Assembly: GCA_902779455.1 (NCBI GenBank)
Contig: CACZBS010000022.1
Span: 1 to 55,351, forward strand
DNA: 55,351 nucleotides
From: an uncultured Prevotellaceae bacterium
Lineage (GTDB): Bacteria > Bacteroidota > Bacteroidia > Bacteroidales > Bacteroidaceae
Direction of reading: 5' to 3'
The stretch's first letter is position 1. The number at the start of each line of letters is the position of its first letter. Positions 43,401 through 50,895 of this stretch are shown in pieces. The position numbers were made by a program, and so were the translations under genes. Below the pieces are notes generated by a model. That model was given only the letters and a program-made list of their open reading frames with translations, did not search any database and had not been told where the DNA came from.

Positions 43401-43874
43401 GACTTCAAGGCTGCCAAGGCCGATGAGCGTGTCGCTGGCTACACCGCCTTCACCGAGGGCAACGGAACGAACGGCAACAACGCCGGCGGCACCTTCTACA
43501 CCATCGTGCCCAAGTACGGCGGTGAGCTCTCCATCGCCGTCGTGCTCAACAGTGGTAAGAAGTTCTACATCCTCGAGGACGGCAAGGCACTCGCCGACTA
43601 CGACGGCATCACCGTCAGCGAGAAGTACTACGGCACCTACACCATCGACGTCAAGGCCGGCAGCACCTACAAGTTCTACTGCGCCGGCTCGAAGCTCGGC
43701 TTCTACGGCTTCAACTACACCTTCGACTACACCGCCACCGGCATTGAGCAGCTCGCTGCACAGCCCGTGGGCCGCAGCAACGCCGCCGTCTACAACCTCA
43801 ACGGCCAGCGCGTCAGCTCTGTCGTCCGTGGCCAGATGTACATCCAGAACGGCCGTAAGTTCATCGCCCGCTAA
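40467..43874 (+). CDS. Large secreted protein with fibronectin III domain and sorting-type C-terminus
   Basis: 1135 residues; signal peptide KKRLSFLAMALFAVLGASAQ. Several beta-sandwich modules follow. A fibronectin type III domain is clear at ~671-760 (DVTLEWAAQEGAASYDVSYK and LSNYEARVRSVAAAGVSGWS). After it comes a jelly-roll-like module (IRFSPYSAETNSWLVSPAIS) similar to adhesin or protease accessory domains. The C-terminus VYNLNGQRVSSVVRGQMYIQ is of the sorting type. No catalytic motif was seen, so a role in adhesion or surface binding is plausible but inferred. It ends the three-gene group; a terminator follows. Confidence 0.75.
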   Translation: MKKRLSFLAMALFAVLGASAQMFSWEVKTTTSAYEEITNGIVADHGDYTGTDFKKLLLDADGNQNFIAAEDVNAFPIGFDLSYNGKTMKYFLIGTDGEILLSDVKTVTTSIHLDATNMFNKSGVQNAFGIVLRNGYYGFDDTEISYKLDGEAGNRVLIIQYKNVGLTTNSDWEHDYCGKAQVQYRIYEKSGNISMQVNGFKPSDDVAPGRFNFMRIGLLGDTGDFQQVQAYDGSVTSAKDNYISFSEESYPADGTTYTFLAPEDCMTPEGTLSNLQLTTTSTQINGSFKPSDADHYLVLAGKDAPEGVTPADKTKYAVGSTIGNAKVIAVVAIYDEQFNYNDAPTFSSPNNMEPGTEYHVTLIPYNAIGANGPLYGKATTQTVTTKPAAPQELTVGDVDKTTMSVTVKAAGQVLVAMTDVQGVNTSYQYLTYGVFGQPAGSYKVGDEIEGGGRVIFVGTPAEAIKLTDLEAGKPYFFRAWSNDGAGNYSSLYLDANNVTAAELPWELKIDETLVVGEDYLGWTSDHGDNAIWSDNSRNHYIYNQVNFVDETEGTITWYETPYIYLAEGANRIKIGIAGTQSAGWMQSGWTLADNEKVVFQVTRDGVKYYDILTIDKTNCESLSSGNFVPFEATFTELAGEKVRLRIYIHRYSRGQTQFNRIYLEPKPAVDYPSDIKVVAVDGGDVTLEWAAQEGAASYDVSYKQTGDEEWSEPVATETTSIKLEGLLGLSNYEARVRSVAAAGVSGWSDPVSFTTGASAPFEFVVADADDLSIWKAYTGVLSDNTELSEGGDIQVVQRSGFGGVQKYIRFSPYSAETNSWLVSPAISLGDDAGKIYQATLTIKTLYIGDAVTVKVVVAQDGENFSSDNVIGTFTTADLATEENETTDFTFDFTGFTGSVRLGYYVSGAGSDMSWFDFDKLGVKLGEETPAESTVTYALKVGDSFTSGQTIDVKDGDEVVATITYGEAGTPAAGSTAYADFKAAKADERVAGYTAFTEGNGTNGNNAGGTFYTIVPKYGGELSIAVVLNSGKKFYILEDGKALADYDGITVSEKYYGTYTIDVKAGSTYKFYCAGSKLGFYGFNYTFDYTATGIEQLAAQPVGRSNAAVYNLNGQRVSSVVRGQMYIQNGRKFIAR

Positions 43875-43920
43875 TCCGCGCCAGCGCTGACCTAAGCGAT
43901 CACGTATCGCAATCAGAAAT

Positions 43921-43958
43921 CCGGTCCCATCGGCAATTCCGATGGGGCCGGTTTTTTG
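43921..43958 (+). terminator. Terminator after the secreted-protein cluster
   Basis: CCGGTCCCATCGG (43921-43933) pairs with CCGATGGGGCCGG (43939-43951), followed by TTTTTT. Confidence 0.9.
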
Positions 43959-44052
43959 TCCGCAAGGGTGTGGCTTGTAATGAAATTTCCGAATACGCGT
44001 CGCTTTTAATATAAACCGTTGAATTCTAACGTCTTAGGGTTTTTACAAAAGT

Positions 44053-44134
44053 AAAGCGGTCCTTTTCGATGAGAGAAGCGGTCCTTTTTGAGTCGAAAAG
44101 CGCCGCTTCTCGACCCGAAAAGCGCCGCTTCTCT
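44053..44134. repeat. Intergenic hairpin repeat, copy 3 (variant GCGGTCCTTTTCG)
   Basis: Two units AAAGCGGTCCTTTTCG and GAAGCGGTCCTTTTTG are followed by two inverted units CGAAAAGCGCCGCTTCTC. The spacing and layout are the same as at 30411, with base changes. Confidence 0.75.
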
Positions 44135-44251
44135 TCGGTGTTTGTTTGGTTTGTAAAATAATATAACAATGTGGTGCGGCGTCTGAGACGCACAGATTGA
44201 TAATTGTATCGTATCTATAAGCGTGAATGAATAACTTGGTATGATAACAAT

Positions 44252-44574
44252 AGAGACCCCACCCCCAACCCCTCCCCTTGAGGGGAGGGGAGTCGCTGCG
44301 CCGTTATTCCACTTGGGCGAGGGGAGGGGAGAAGCCACTCGTCTTTCCCGTCGGGCCGCGCGGTAGCCCCTCCTCCCCTTCGGGGAGGTCGGGTGGGGTT
44401 CTTCCTCCCCTTCGGGGAGGTCGGGTGGGGTTCTTCCCCTCCTTCGGGGAGGTCGGGTGGGGTTCTTCCCCTCCTTTGTGGAGGTCAGGTGGGCTTACCC
44501 CCCTTCTTTCAGAGTGGGTTTGGGCGGGGTTCTCCCCTCCCCTCAAGGGGAGGGGTTGGGGGTGGGGTCTGTAA
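44252..44574. repeat. GC-rich repeat array, inverted outer copies with inner tandem repeats
   Basis: An inverted pair of the CTCCCCTCCC...GGGGTGGGG repeat forms the ends (44252-44299 and 44533-44574). Between them are about four tandem copies of a ~32-bp unit, CCCTTCGGGGAGGTCGGGTG followed by GGGTTCTTCCT, from ~44370 to 44500. The gap 43875-44713 contains no gene, only this array, a hairpin repeat and two stem-loops. Confidence 0.85.
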
Positions 44575-44645
44575 TTTTAAGACCATCTCATGCTTACAGA
44601 ATTATTCCCAATTCGCCCCAATTCTTCGGATCATCCACAACGCAA

Positions 44646-44684
44646 GAGGGGCGAACCTGGCACCAGTGGCCGGGTTCGCCCCTC
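44646..44684. terminator. Stem-loop between the GC-rich array and the secDF stop
   Basis: GAGGGGCGAACCTGG (44646-44660) and CCGGGTTCGCCCCTC (44670-44684) form a 15-bp stem with one G-T pair. It lies 30 bp past the secDF stop on the minus strand. No U-tract follows, so termination is likely but not certain. Confidence 0.5.
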
Positions 44685-44713
44685 ACGCGTACGCGTATTA
44701 TAATATAAGGTGA

Positions 44714-47700
44714 TTACTTCGTCTCAGCGGCAGCGGTCTCGGCGCCTTCCTCCTCGCGAATCTTGCGGCCCATGGTGAGCAGAGCCGTAGGAGCAGCGAT
44801 GAAGATGGACGAGAGCGTACCGAAGATGACACCGAGGATCATGGCGAAGGAGAACGAGCGGATGCTGTCGCCACCAAGGAAGAAGATGGTGAGCAGCACG
44901 ACGAGCGTCGTCACCGACGTGTTGATCGTACGGGCCAGCGTCTGGTTCAGCGAGTCGTTGAAGAGCTGCTGACGGTCGCGCTTGGGATAGAGGCCGATGT
45001 TCTCACGGATACGGTCGAAGACCACCACCTTATCGTTGATCGAATAACCGATCACGGTCAGGATGGCACCGATGAACGTCTGGTCGACCTCGAGCGACCA
45101 GGGCACGATGTGGTGGAGCAGCGAGTAGAATCCGATGACGATGAGTGCATCGAAGAACAGAGCGACGATGGAGCCCACCGAGAAAGCGACGTTGCGGAAG
45201 CGCAGCAGGATGTAGAGGAAGATGACGATCAGGGCGATGATGACGCTGATGACGGCACCGCGCGTGATGGTCTTAGCCACCGACGGACCCACCTTCGACG
45301 ACTCGATGATGGAGCCGCCCTCGCGGACGTCGGGGTTCTTGAAGGCGTCGATGCTCTCCTGGGCGATGAGGCCGCCCTTCTTCAGGGTCTCGTAGAGGAT
45401 GGTCTCAGCCTGGTCGTCGACGGTCGGGTCGTTCGACGTGATGTTCCAGTTGGTCGAGATACGCACGGTCTTCTCCGACGAGGCACCCAGGGCGATGACG
45501 CTCGTGTAGGCCACGCTACCGTCGTCGTTGACGAAGACGTTGCTGACCAGCTCGCGCACATCCTCGACGGGCACTTCCTTGTCGAGCGTCAGCACGTAGT
45601 TGCGACCACCGGTGAAGTCGATCGAGCGGTCGAGTCCGCGGACGAAGAAGCTGCCGATGAAGATGAGGGCAGCGATGCCCCAGATGCTGTAAGACAGCTT
45701 GTACTTCGACATGAAGTTGAACTTCGTGTTCTGCATCAGGTTCTTCGAGAACGAGGTGGTGAAGGTCAGGTTCTGCCACTTGTCCTTCTTCATCTGATGG
45801 TCGTAGACCAGACGGGTCATGAAGACGGCGGTGAAGAACGATACGCAGATACCGATGATCAGCGTGGTGGCGAAGCCGCGGATAGGACCAGTACCGAAGA
45901 CGTAGAGGATGATACCAGTCAGGAGCGACGTCAGGTTCGAGTCGAAGATGGCCGAGAAGGCGTTGGAATAACCCTGGTTGAGGGCGTCCTTGAGCTTGAG
46001 GCCCTTGCGGAGCTCCTCCTTGGTGCGCTCATAGATCAGCACGTTGGCGTCGACGGCCGTACCCAGCGTGAGCACGATACCGGCGATACCAGGCATGGTC
46101 AGTGCGGCCTGGAACGAGGCGAGGATGCCGAGGGTGAAGAAGAGGTTGAAGAGCAGGGCCGAGTTGGCCAGCATACCGGGGATCCAGTTGTAGAGCAGCA
46201 CCATGACGCACATCAGCAGCACGAAGGCGACGACGAACGAGATGGCACCCTGGTGGATGGACTGGGCACCGAGGGTAGGACCGACGACCTGCTCCTGGAC
46301 GATGCGGGTCGGGGCGGGCATCTTACCGGAGTTCAGCGTGTTGGCCAGGTCCTTGGTGTCGTCGATGGTGAAGTTACCCGAGATCTGCGAGTTGCCGCCG
46401 GTGATCTCCTGGTTGACGCGGGGAGCGCTATAGACGGCGTCGTCGAGCACGATGGCGATGGCGCGGTCGATGTTCATCTTGGTCATGTTGGCCCAGATGC
46501 GGGTGCCCTCGGCGTTCATCTGCATCGAGACGACGGGCTGGCTCATCTGGTCGAACTCGTCCTTGGCGTTGGTGATGACCTCACCGGCCAGCGGGGCCTT
46601 GCCCGAAGGATCGGTCACCTTGATGGCATAGAGTGCGAAGATGTCGCCCTTGGCGCCTGTCAGCTTCTCGGGCTTGGCGCCCCAGAGCAGCTTGAGGTCG
46701 GCGGGCAGCACTTTCTTGGCGATGTCGCTGTGGATGACGTTGTTGATGTCGGCCGTGTCGTGAGCGTTGGCATAGCCCACCATGGCCAGTCCGGCATAGC
46801 GTGTGTCGAGCATGATCAGGGGGTTCTGCTTCTTCAGGCGCTCCAGCTCCTCGTCGCTGGCGGCGTCCTCAGCGTCCTTCTTGGCAATCTTGGCAGCGAG
46901 GTCGCTGGTGGCAGCGGCGACGGTGTCGGTCTGGGCGCTGTCGGCCTGCTCCTCGGGCTGAGCCTGAGCCGTGGCGGTGCTGTCGGCCGAGGTGTTGTCG
47001 GCGTGGCTCATCTCGGCGGCGTATGCGCTGCTGAGCTGCGAGAGGTAGGGGATGACTTCCTGGGCGTTATAGGTCTCCCAGAACTCCAGGTTGGCCGAGC
47101 CCTGCAGGAGCTTACGGACGCGCTCGGGCTCCTTCACACCAGGCATTTCGACCATGATGCGCGACTGTCCCTCGAGCTTCTGGATGTTGGGCTGGACGAC
47201 ACCGAACTTGTCGACACGGTTGCGGACGACGTTCTCGGCGTTGTCGATGGCCGACTGCACCTCAGCGCGCAGGGCGGTCTCCACCTCGGCGTCGGTGCTC
47301 TTCGTGTGCACCTTGTCCTTCAGCTGCTGAGTGGCGAAGATGGAGGCCAGGGGACGGCCGCCGCCTTCCTGCTTCCACTGGTTGATGAAGATGGAGATGA
47401 AGTCGCCTTGGCTCTTCTCTTCTTCCTTCTTAGCCTGTTCGAGGGCCTTGCGATAGCCGGCGTCCTGCTTGTGGTCGGCCAGCATGTCGACGATGTCGGG
47501 CACCGACACCTCGAGGATCACGTTCATACCGCCCTTCAGGTCGAGGCCGAGGCCAATTTCCATTTCGCGGCATTCCTTCAAGTTGTAGGTCCAGAACCAC
47601 ACGGGTGAGTTCATGACCGAGTCGAGATACTCTTGTCCTGCCTTCTCGCCGACCGTCTCAGTGAGTGCCACGGCTTTGTTCTCGTGGTAACGAGTGACGA

Positions 47701-47776
47701 ACGAGAAGGAAAGATAGAAGCAGCAGACGAGCACCAGCGCGACTGCAATAAACTTTACAATTCCTTTGTTTTGCAT
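44714..47776 (-). CDS. secDF: Protein translocase subunit SecDF (fused)
   Basis: 1020 residues. SecD and SecF, separate in E. coli, are one chain here, as is usual in Bacteroidetes. The protein uses the proton gradient to pull exported proteins through SecYEG. SecD: DLKGGMNVILEVSVPD near the N-terminus, the P1 domain, and TLGTAVDANVLIYERTKEEL. SecF: RSIDFTGGRNYVLTL, then AILTVIGYSINDKVVVFDRI RENI and RTINTSVTTLVVLL. Twelve membrane helices are expected. Residues ~247-312 are a low-complexity Ala/Gln/Asp/Glu-rich insertion within the SecD periplasmic part. It is monocistronic with its own promoter. Confidence 0.97.
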   Translation of the reverse strand: MQNKGIVKFIAVALVLVCCFYLSFSFVTRYHENKAVALTETVGEKAGQEYLDSVMNSPVWFWTYNLKECREMEIGLGLDLKGGMNVILEVSVPDIVDMLADHKQDAGYRKALEQAKKEEEKSQGDFISIFINQWKQEGGGRPLASIFATQQLKDKVHTKSTDAEVETALRAEVQSAIDNAENVVRNRVDKFGVVQPNIQKLEGQSRIMVEMPGVKEPERVRKLLQGSANLEFWETYNAQEVIPYLSQLSSAYAAEMSHADNTSADSTATAQAQPEEQADSAQTDTVAAATSDLAAKIAKKDAEDAASDEELERLKKQNPLIMLDTRYAGLAMVGYANAHDTADINNVIHSDIAKKVLPADLKLLWGAKPEKLTGAKGDIFALYAIKVTDPSGKAPLAGEVITNAKDEFDQMSQPVVSMQMNAEGTRIWANMTKMNIDRAIAIVLDDAVYSAPRVNQEITGGNSQISGNFTIDDTKDLANTLNSGKMPAPTRIVQEQVVGPTLGAQSIHQGAISFVVAFVLLMCVMVLLYNWIPGMLANSALLFNLFFTLGILASFQAALTMPGIAGIVLTLGTAVDANVLIYERTKEELRKGLKLKDALNQGYSNAFSAIFDSNLTSLLTGIILYVFGTGPIRGFATTLIIGICVSFFTAVFMTRLVYDHQMKKDKWQNLTFTTSFSKNLMQNTKFNFMSKYKLSYSIWGIAALIFIGSFFVRGLDRSIDFTGGRNYVLTLDKEVPVEDVRELVSNVFVNDDGSVAYTSVIALGASSEKTVRISTNWNITSNDPTVDDQAETILYETLKKGGLIAQESIDAFKNPDVREGGSIIESSKVGPSVAKTITRGAVISVIIALIVIFLYILLRFRNVAFSVGSIVALFFDALIVIGFYSLLHHIVPWSLEVDQTFIGAILTVIGYSINDKVVVFDRIRENIGLYPKRDRQQLFNDSLNQTLARTINTSVTTLVVLLTIFFLGGDSIRSFSFAMILGVIFGTLSSIFIAAPTALLTMGRKIREEEGAETAAAETK

Positions 47777-47823
47777 TTTGTTTGTTATTTAATATTGTAT
47801 ATGTATATGCGCGAATTAGCTTG

Positions 47824-47831
47824 CAAATATA
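47824..47831 (-). promoter_or_regulatory. -7 element of secDF
   Basis: The minus strand reads TATATTTG, about 48 bp upstream of the secDF start. Confidence 0.6.
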
Positions 47832-47880
47832 GCGAATATTTTACATTTGACGAAATTTTTGGCCGATTTTCGCTCGTTTT

Positions 47881-48978
47881 TTAAGGTTTATCTACTTTTT
47901 TGAGGCGGCAGATGAGGGGGAAATGGTCGCTGGCCGTGATTTTCCTCTCGACGCGACAGCTCGTCGGCATGAAGTCCGGGGAGCACATCATGTGGTCGAT
48001 GCGGAAGAAGAATCCTTTCTGATTATATGACAAACCGAGGCCGCAGCCCGCCTCGACGAAGCAGTCGGTCAGGCCCTTGGCGACGGTGCGGCGGACGTAG
48101 GAGATGGGCGTGTCGTTGAAGTCGCCGCAGACGATGATGGGCAAATGCCGGTGGGCCTCGATGTAGGCGTGGACGGCGTCGGCCTGAGGAGCCCTGAGGG
48201 CCATCTGCGAGCTGATCTTATTGATGAGCAGGCGGGTCTCCTCGCGGGCCGAGTCGGCCTCCATTTCGCCCTTGAGCACGTCCTTGTATCGCTGTCGCTC
48301 CTCGGGCGAGAGGTGGGTGCTCTCGAGGTGGTTGTTGATGACGACGACGGTGTCGCCCCCGACGAGCAGGAAGAAGGCGGCGGAGCCGTTCGACTTGGAG
48401 TCGTAGGCAATCGGTTCCGACTTCAGGATGGGGAATCGTGAGTGGATTCCGAGGGCATTGATGTAGGAGTTGTCCACGTCGTTGACATGGACGGTGTCGT
48501 TGTATTCGAACAGCGCGTTCAGCCGTTCGAAGGGCTCATGGCGCGGGTTCATGTCCTCCTGCAGGCAGACGATGTCGGGCTGCTCCCTGTCGAGCCATGC
48601 GGCGATGGAGTCGACGGCGCCGCTGCCCTCGCCGTGGTTGTAGCCGGCCACGTTGTAGCTGATGATTTTCAGGACGTTGCCCTCGTCGGCCTCCTCGTTG
48701 CCGAAGTGTAATGGAATATAGGTTCGTATAGGTGCGTACGCGAGCGCGAATCCGGCGATGGGGATCCATGCGCGCTGCCACTTGATGACGATCCAGAGGA
48801 CGAGGAACAGCAGGTTGGCGGCGATGAAGAATGGGAAGAACATGCCCGCACAGCCCAGCGTCGGGTGGGCGGCCGGGTTGATGCGGTCGCTGAACCCCAC
48901 GAGGAGCATGATGGCGATGGTGGCCACGTTGGCTCCTGTGATGATGTTGAGCAGGAATCGGGTGATGATCTTCAGCAT
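47881..48978 (-). CDS. Membrane-anchored endonuclease/exonuclease/phosphatase family protein
   Basis: 365 residues. Three membrane segments occupy the first ~95 residues (ITGANVATIAIMLLVGF, FFPFFIAANLLFLVLWIVI, WIPIAGFALAYAPI). The EEP fold then carries ISYNVAGYN, DIVCLQEDM (metal-binding Glu), NNHLES, CGDFNDTP and the terminal SDHFPLIC. It is a metal-dependent phosphodiesterase on the periplasmic side; whether the substrate is nucleic acid, lipid or sugar phosphate cannot be said. The start is 8 bp after the stop of the rhomboid gene, so the two form an operon. Confidence 0.9.
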   Translation of the reverse strand: MLKIITRFLLNIITGANVATIAIMLLVGFSDRINPAAHPTLGCAGMFFPFFIAANLLFLVLWIVIKWQRAWIPIAGFALAYAPIRTYIPLHFGNEEADEGNVLKIISYNVAGYNHGEGSGAVDSIAAWLDREQPDIVCLQEDMNPRHEPFERLNALFEYNDTVHVNDVDNSYINALGIHSRFPILKSEPIAYDSKSNGSAAFFLLVGGDTVVVINNHLESTHLSPEERQRYKDVLKGEMEADSAREETRLLINKISSQMALRAPQADAVHAYIEAHRHLPIIVCGDFNDTPISYVRRTVAKGLTDCFVEAGCGLGLSYNQKGFFFRIDHMMCSPDFMPTSCRVERKITASDHFPLICRLKKVDKP

Positions 48979-48986
48979 GGCTTCTG

Positions 48987-49805
48987 TCAGCGTTCGCGGC
49001 TGGCCTCGAAGAGCCGCTGCTTCTCCTCCTTGGTCAGACTGTCGTAGCCGCTCTTGCGGATCTTGTCGAGGATGCGGTCCACCTCCTCCTGGCGCTCACG
49101 CTTGCGGGCGTTGTAGGCCATGTCGTCCTCGCGCGTGGCCGTCTGGTTCATCCTCACCTCTTGGTTGGCCGGCCGCTTGTAAACATGTGGCTGCTGCTCT
49201 TTGTGGCGCCAGTAGAGGATGAGCATGAGGCCGAAGAGCATGCCGCCGATGTGGGCCATGTGGGCCACGTTGTCGCTGCCGTTATGTCCGGCGTTGAAGC
49301 CCAGGAAGAGCTCGAGTGCGGCGTAGAAGATGACAAACCACTTCGCCTTGATCGGCACGGGGATGGGGATGATGAAGATGCGCTCGTTGGGGAAGATCAT
49401 GCCGAAGGCCAGCAGGATGCCGAAGATGGCGCCCGAGGCACCGATGGTGACGCCTGCCGAGGCGGTGAAGAACTGGAGCACCTCCTGCGTCAGACCGGCT
49501 CCGACGCCGCACGTGATGTAATAAAAAAGGAATTTCTTCGGTCCCCACACCTGTTCGATGATGCGTCCGAACATCCACAGGGCAAACATGTTGGCGAAGA
49601 GGTGGTAGAAGCTGCCGTGCAGGAACTGATAGGTCAGCAGCTGATAGATGTGGAAGCCCGGGGCAAGAAAAAATCTCAGTCCGCCGTACTCCGTGAGTGG
49701 GCTGTAGTTGGCATCGAGATTATAGCCTGTCAGCACCTGCGCCAGATAGCACAGGATATTGATGATGAGCAGATTCCGTGTGACGGTAGGTATGTTTCGA
49801 AACAT
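48987..49805 (-). CDS. Rhomboid-family intramembrane serine protease
   Basis: 272 residues with six membrane segments. The catalytic serine is in GASGAIFGILLAFG, and the catalytic histidine in AHIGGMLFGLMLIL. HGSFYHLFANMFALWMFG is the conserved second-helix motif. After the last helix a ~70-residue charged tail (EEVDRILDKIRKSGYDSLTK EEKQRLFEA) matches the soluble extension common on Bacteroidetes rhomboids. It cleaves membrane protein substrates; none can be named here. It has its own promoter and is followed by the EEP-family gene. Confidence 0.95.
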   Translation of the reverse strand: MFRNIPTVTRNLLIINILCYLAQVLTGYNLDANYSPLTEYGGLRFFLAPGFHIYQLLTYQFLHGSFYHLFANMFALWMFGRIIEQVWGPKKFLFYYITCGVGAGLTQEVLQFFTASAGVTIGASGAIFGILLAFGMIFPNERIFIIPIPVPIKAKWFVIFYAALELFLGFNAGHNGSDNVAHMAHIGGMLFGLMLILYWRHKEQQPHVYKRPANQEVRMNQTATREDDMAYNARKRERQEEVDRILDKIRKSGYDSLTKEEKQRLFEASRER

Positions 49806-49851
49806 CTTCTTATGTGTTGAGTTATAACTTACGTTTTACACTTTTCGGCTG

Positions 49852-49859
49852 CAAAATTA
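49852..49859 (-). promoter_or_regulatory. -7 element of the rhomboid operon
   Basis: The minus strand reads TAATTTTG, 47 bp upstream of the rhomboid start. Confidence 0.55.
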
Positions 49860-49941
49860 CTAAAAATCTCGCTAAACAGACACGAAAATGGGCTTCAAGG
49901 TATTAAAATTTATGAAATAACGCATTTTTTCGGTTTTTTTG

Positions 49942-49972
49942 TTTGTTTTCTGAATACTTTATTTTATATTTG
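49942..49972 (+). promoter_or_regulatory. Full -33/-7 promoter of the HU gene
   Basis: TTTG at 49942-49945 (-33) and TATATTTG at 49965-49972 (-7) are separated by 19 bp, the consensus Bacteroidetes spacing. A leader of ~45 nt precedes the ATG at 50026. Confidence 0.75.
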
Positions 49973-50025
49973 CGGTAGAATTTGTGTAAACATTGTTATA
50001 TTCACTCTAAAAACCAAAAAAAATT

Positions 50026-50298
50026 ATGAACAAGACTGAATTAGTAGAGAAGATTGCAGCAGGTGCTGGCATCTCAAAGGTTGACGCTAAGAAGGCTCTC
50101 GATGCAGCCGTTGTAGCAGTGAAGGACGCCCTGATCGCAGGCGACAAGGTGGCTCTGGTTGGTTTCGGCACATTCGCTGTCAGCGAGCGTCCCGCTCGTG
50201 AGGGTATCAACCCCGCCACGAAGGCCAAGATTAAGATTGCTGCCAAGAAAGTTGCAAAGTTCAAGGCTGGCGCTGAGCTTGCTGATGCTCTGAACTAA
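50026..50298 (+). CDS. HU-family DNA-binding protein
   Basis: 90 residues, a full-length HU/IHF-type nucleoid protein. It opens [27 protein letters not shown], followed by the GFGTF motif ([19 protein letters not shown]) and the DNA-contacting arm [12 protein letters not shown], where the usual NP is present. It bends DNA as a dimer and helps recombination and repression. Codon use is less GC-biased than in its neighbours, as is common for highly expressed genes. A consensus promoter and a terminator enclose the gene. Confidence 0.97.
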   Translation: MNKTELVEKIAAGAGISKVDAKKALDAAVVAVKDALIAGDKVALVGFGTFAVSERPAREGINPATKAKIKIAAKKVAKFKAGAELADALN

Positions 50299-50331
50299 TC
50301 AAATCTTTGTAAAGAAAATTCGCAATGGCCT

Positions 50332-50368
50332 AAGGGGCGGCTCTCAATCGAGAGTCGTCCCTTTTGTT
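50332..50368 (+). terminator. Terminator after HU
   Basis: AAGGGGCGGCTCTC (50332-50345) pairs with GAGAGTCGTCCCTT (50350-50363) with two G-T pairs and a 4-nt loop; TTGTTG follows. Confidence 0.75.
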
Positions 50369-50477
50369 GCTGTGGGCGCGGCCGGCCGACTGTGATTGGT
50401 GCCGCCCAATGACGTTTCTGGCTCTGCCGATGTTTTGCGTTCGGAATTTTCTTTACACCGGGCGGCAGATTCGGAAC

Positions 50478-50560
50478 GAAGCGGTGCTTTTCGCCTCGAG
50501 AAGCGGTGCTTTTTGGGTCAAAAAGCACCGCTTCGTTCATCGAAAAGCACCGCTTCGTTC
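50478..50560. repeat. Intergenic hairpin repeat, copy 4 (GCGGTGCTTTTCG family)
   Basis: Two direct units (GAAGCGGTGCTTTTCG, then GAAGCGGTGCTTTTTG) are followed by two inverted units (AAAAGCACCGCTTCG). The flank to 50633 (CGTTGATTTTCAGTCGG ... GCGAATTTTGTTTACAA) matches the flank of copy 1. The 600-bp gap after HU contains this repeat, a hairpin at 50746 and no gene. Confidence 0.85.
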
Positions 50561-50745
50561 TGTTGGTTCTGTCAATACGTTGATTTTCAGTCGGTTGTAA
50601 TTTATGTCAGAAAGACTGCGAATTTTGTTTACAATTCAGCCGTTTTTCACGTCGTTTTGCGGTCTCCTTTTGCGTGTTCGACCGTCCGCTTTCGATAGGA
50701 GGCCGTGGCGAAATGATGCTGTACGCTGGCGCGTGCTTTTAAAAA

Positions 50746-50815
50746 ACAAAATAAAACCCCAAAAAACAAGAAAAAACATCCTTGTCTTCTCTTGTTTTTT
50801 GGGGTTTTATTTTGT
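50746..50815. terminator. Perfect 25-bp stem-loop, probable bidirectional terminator
   Basis: ACAAAATAAAACCCC... (50746-50770) and its exact complement (50791-50815) enclose a 20-nt loop. A/T-rich outer parts give a T-run in both directions. It lies 80 bp past the korB stop on the minus strand and downstream of HU on the plus strand. Confidence 0.75.
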
Positions 50816-50895
50816 GTTCTTTTGTTTTGTGAAGACGCGTAGCGTATGTTGACCTGTCAACCAGTAAACACTTGGCCGTCAACCTTCCGTAGCGG

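Noticed and set aside
45110-47608. 832-codon open frame on the plus strand
   Set aside because: It is antisense to secDF. The high GC3 of the real gene keeps the opposite frame open; composition is Val/Glu/Asp/His-rich and no family is recognisable.
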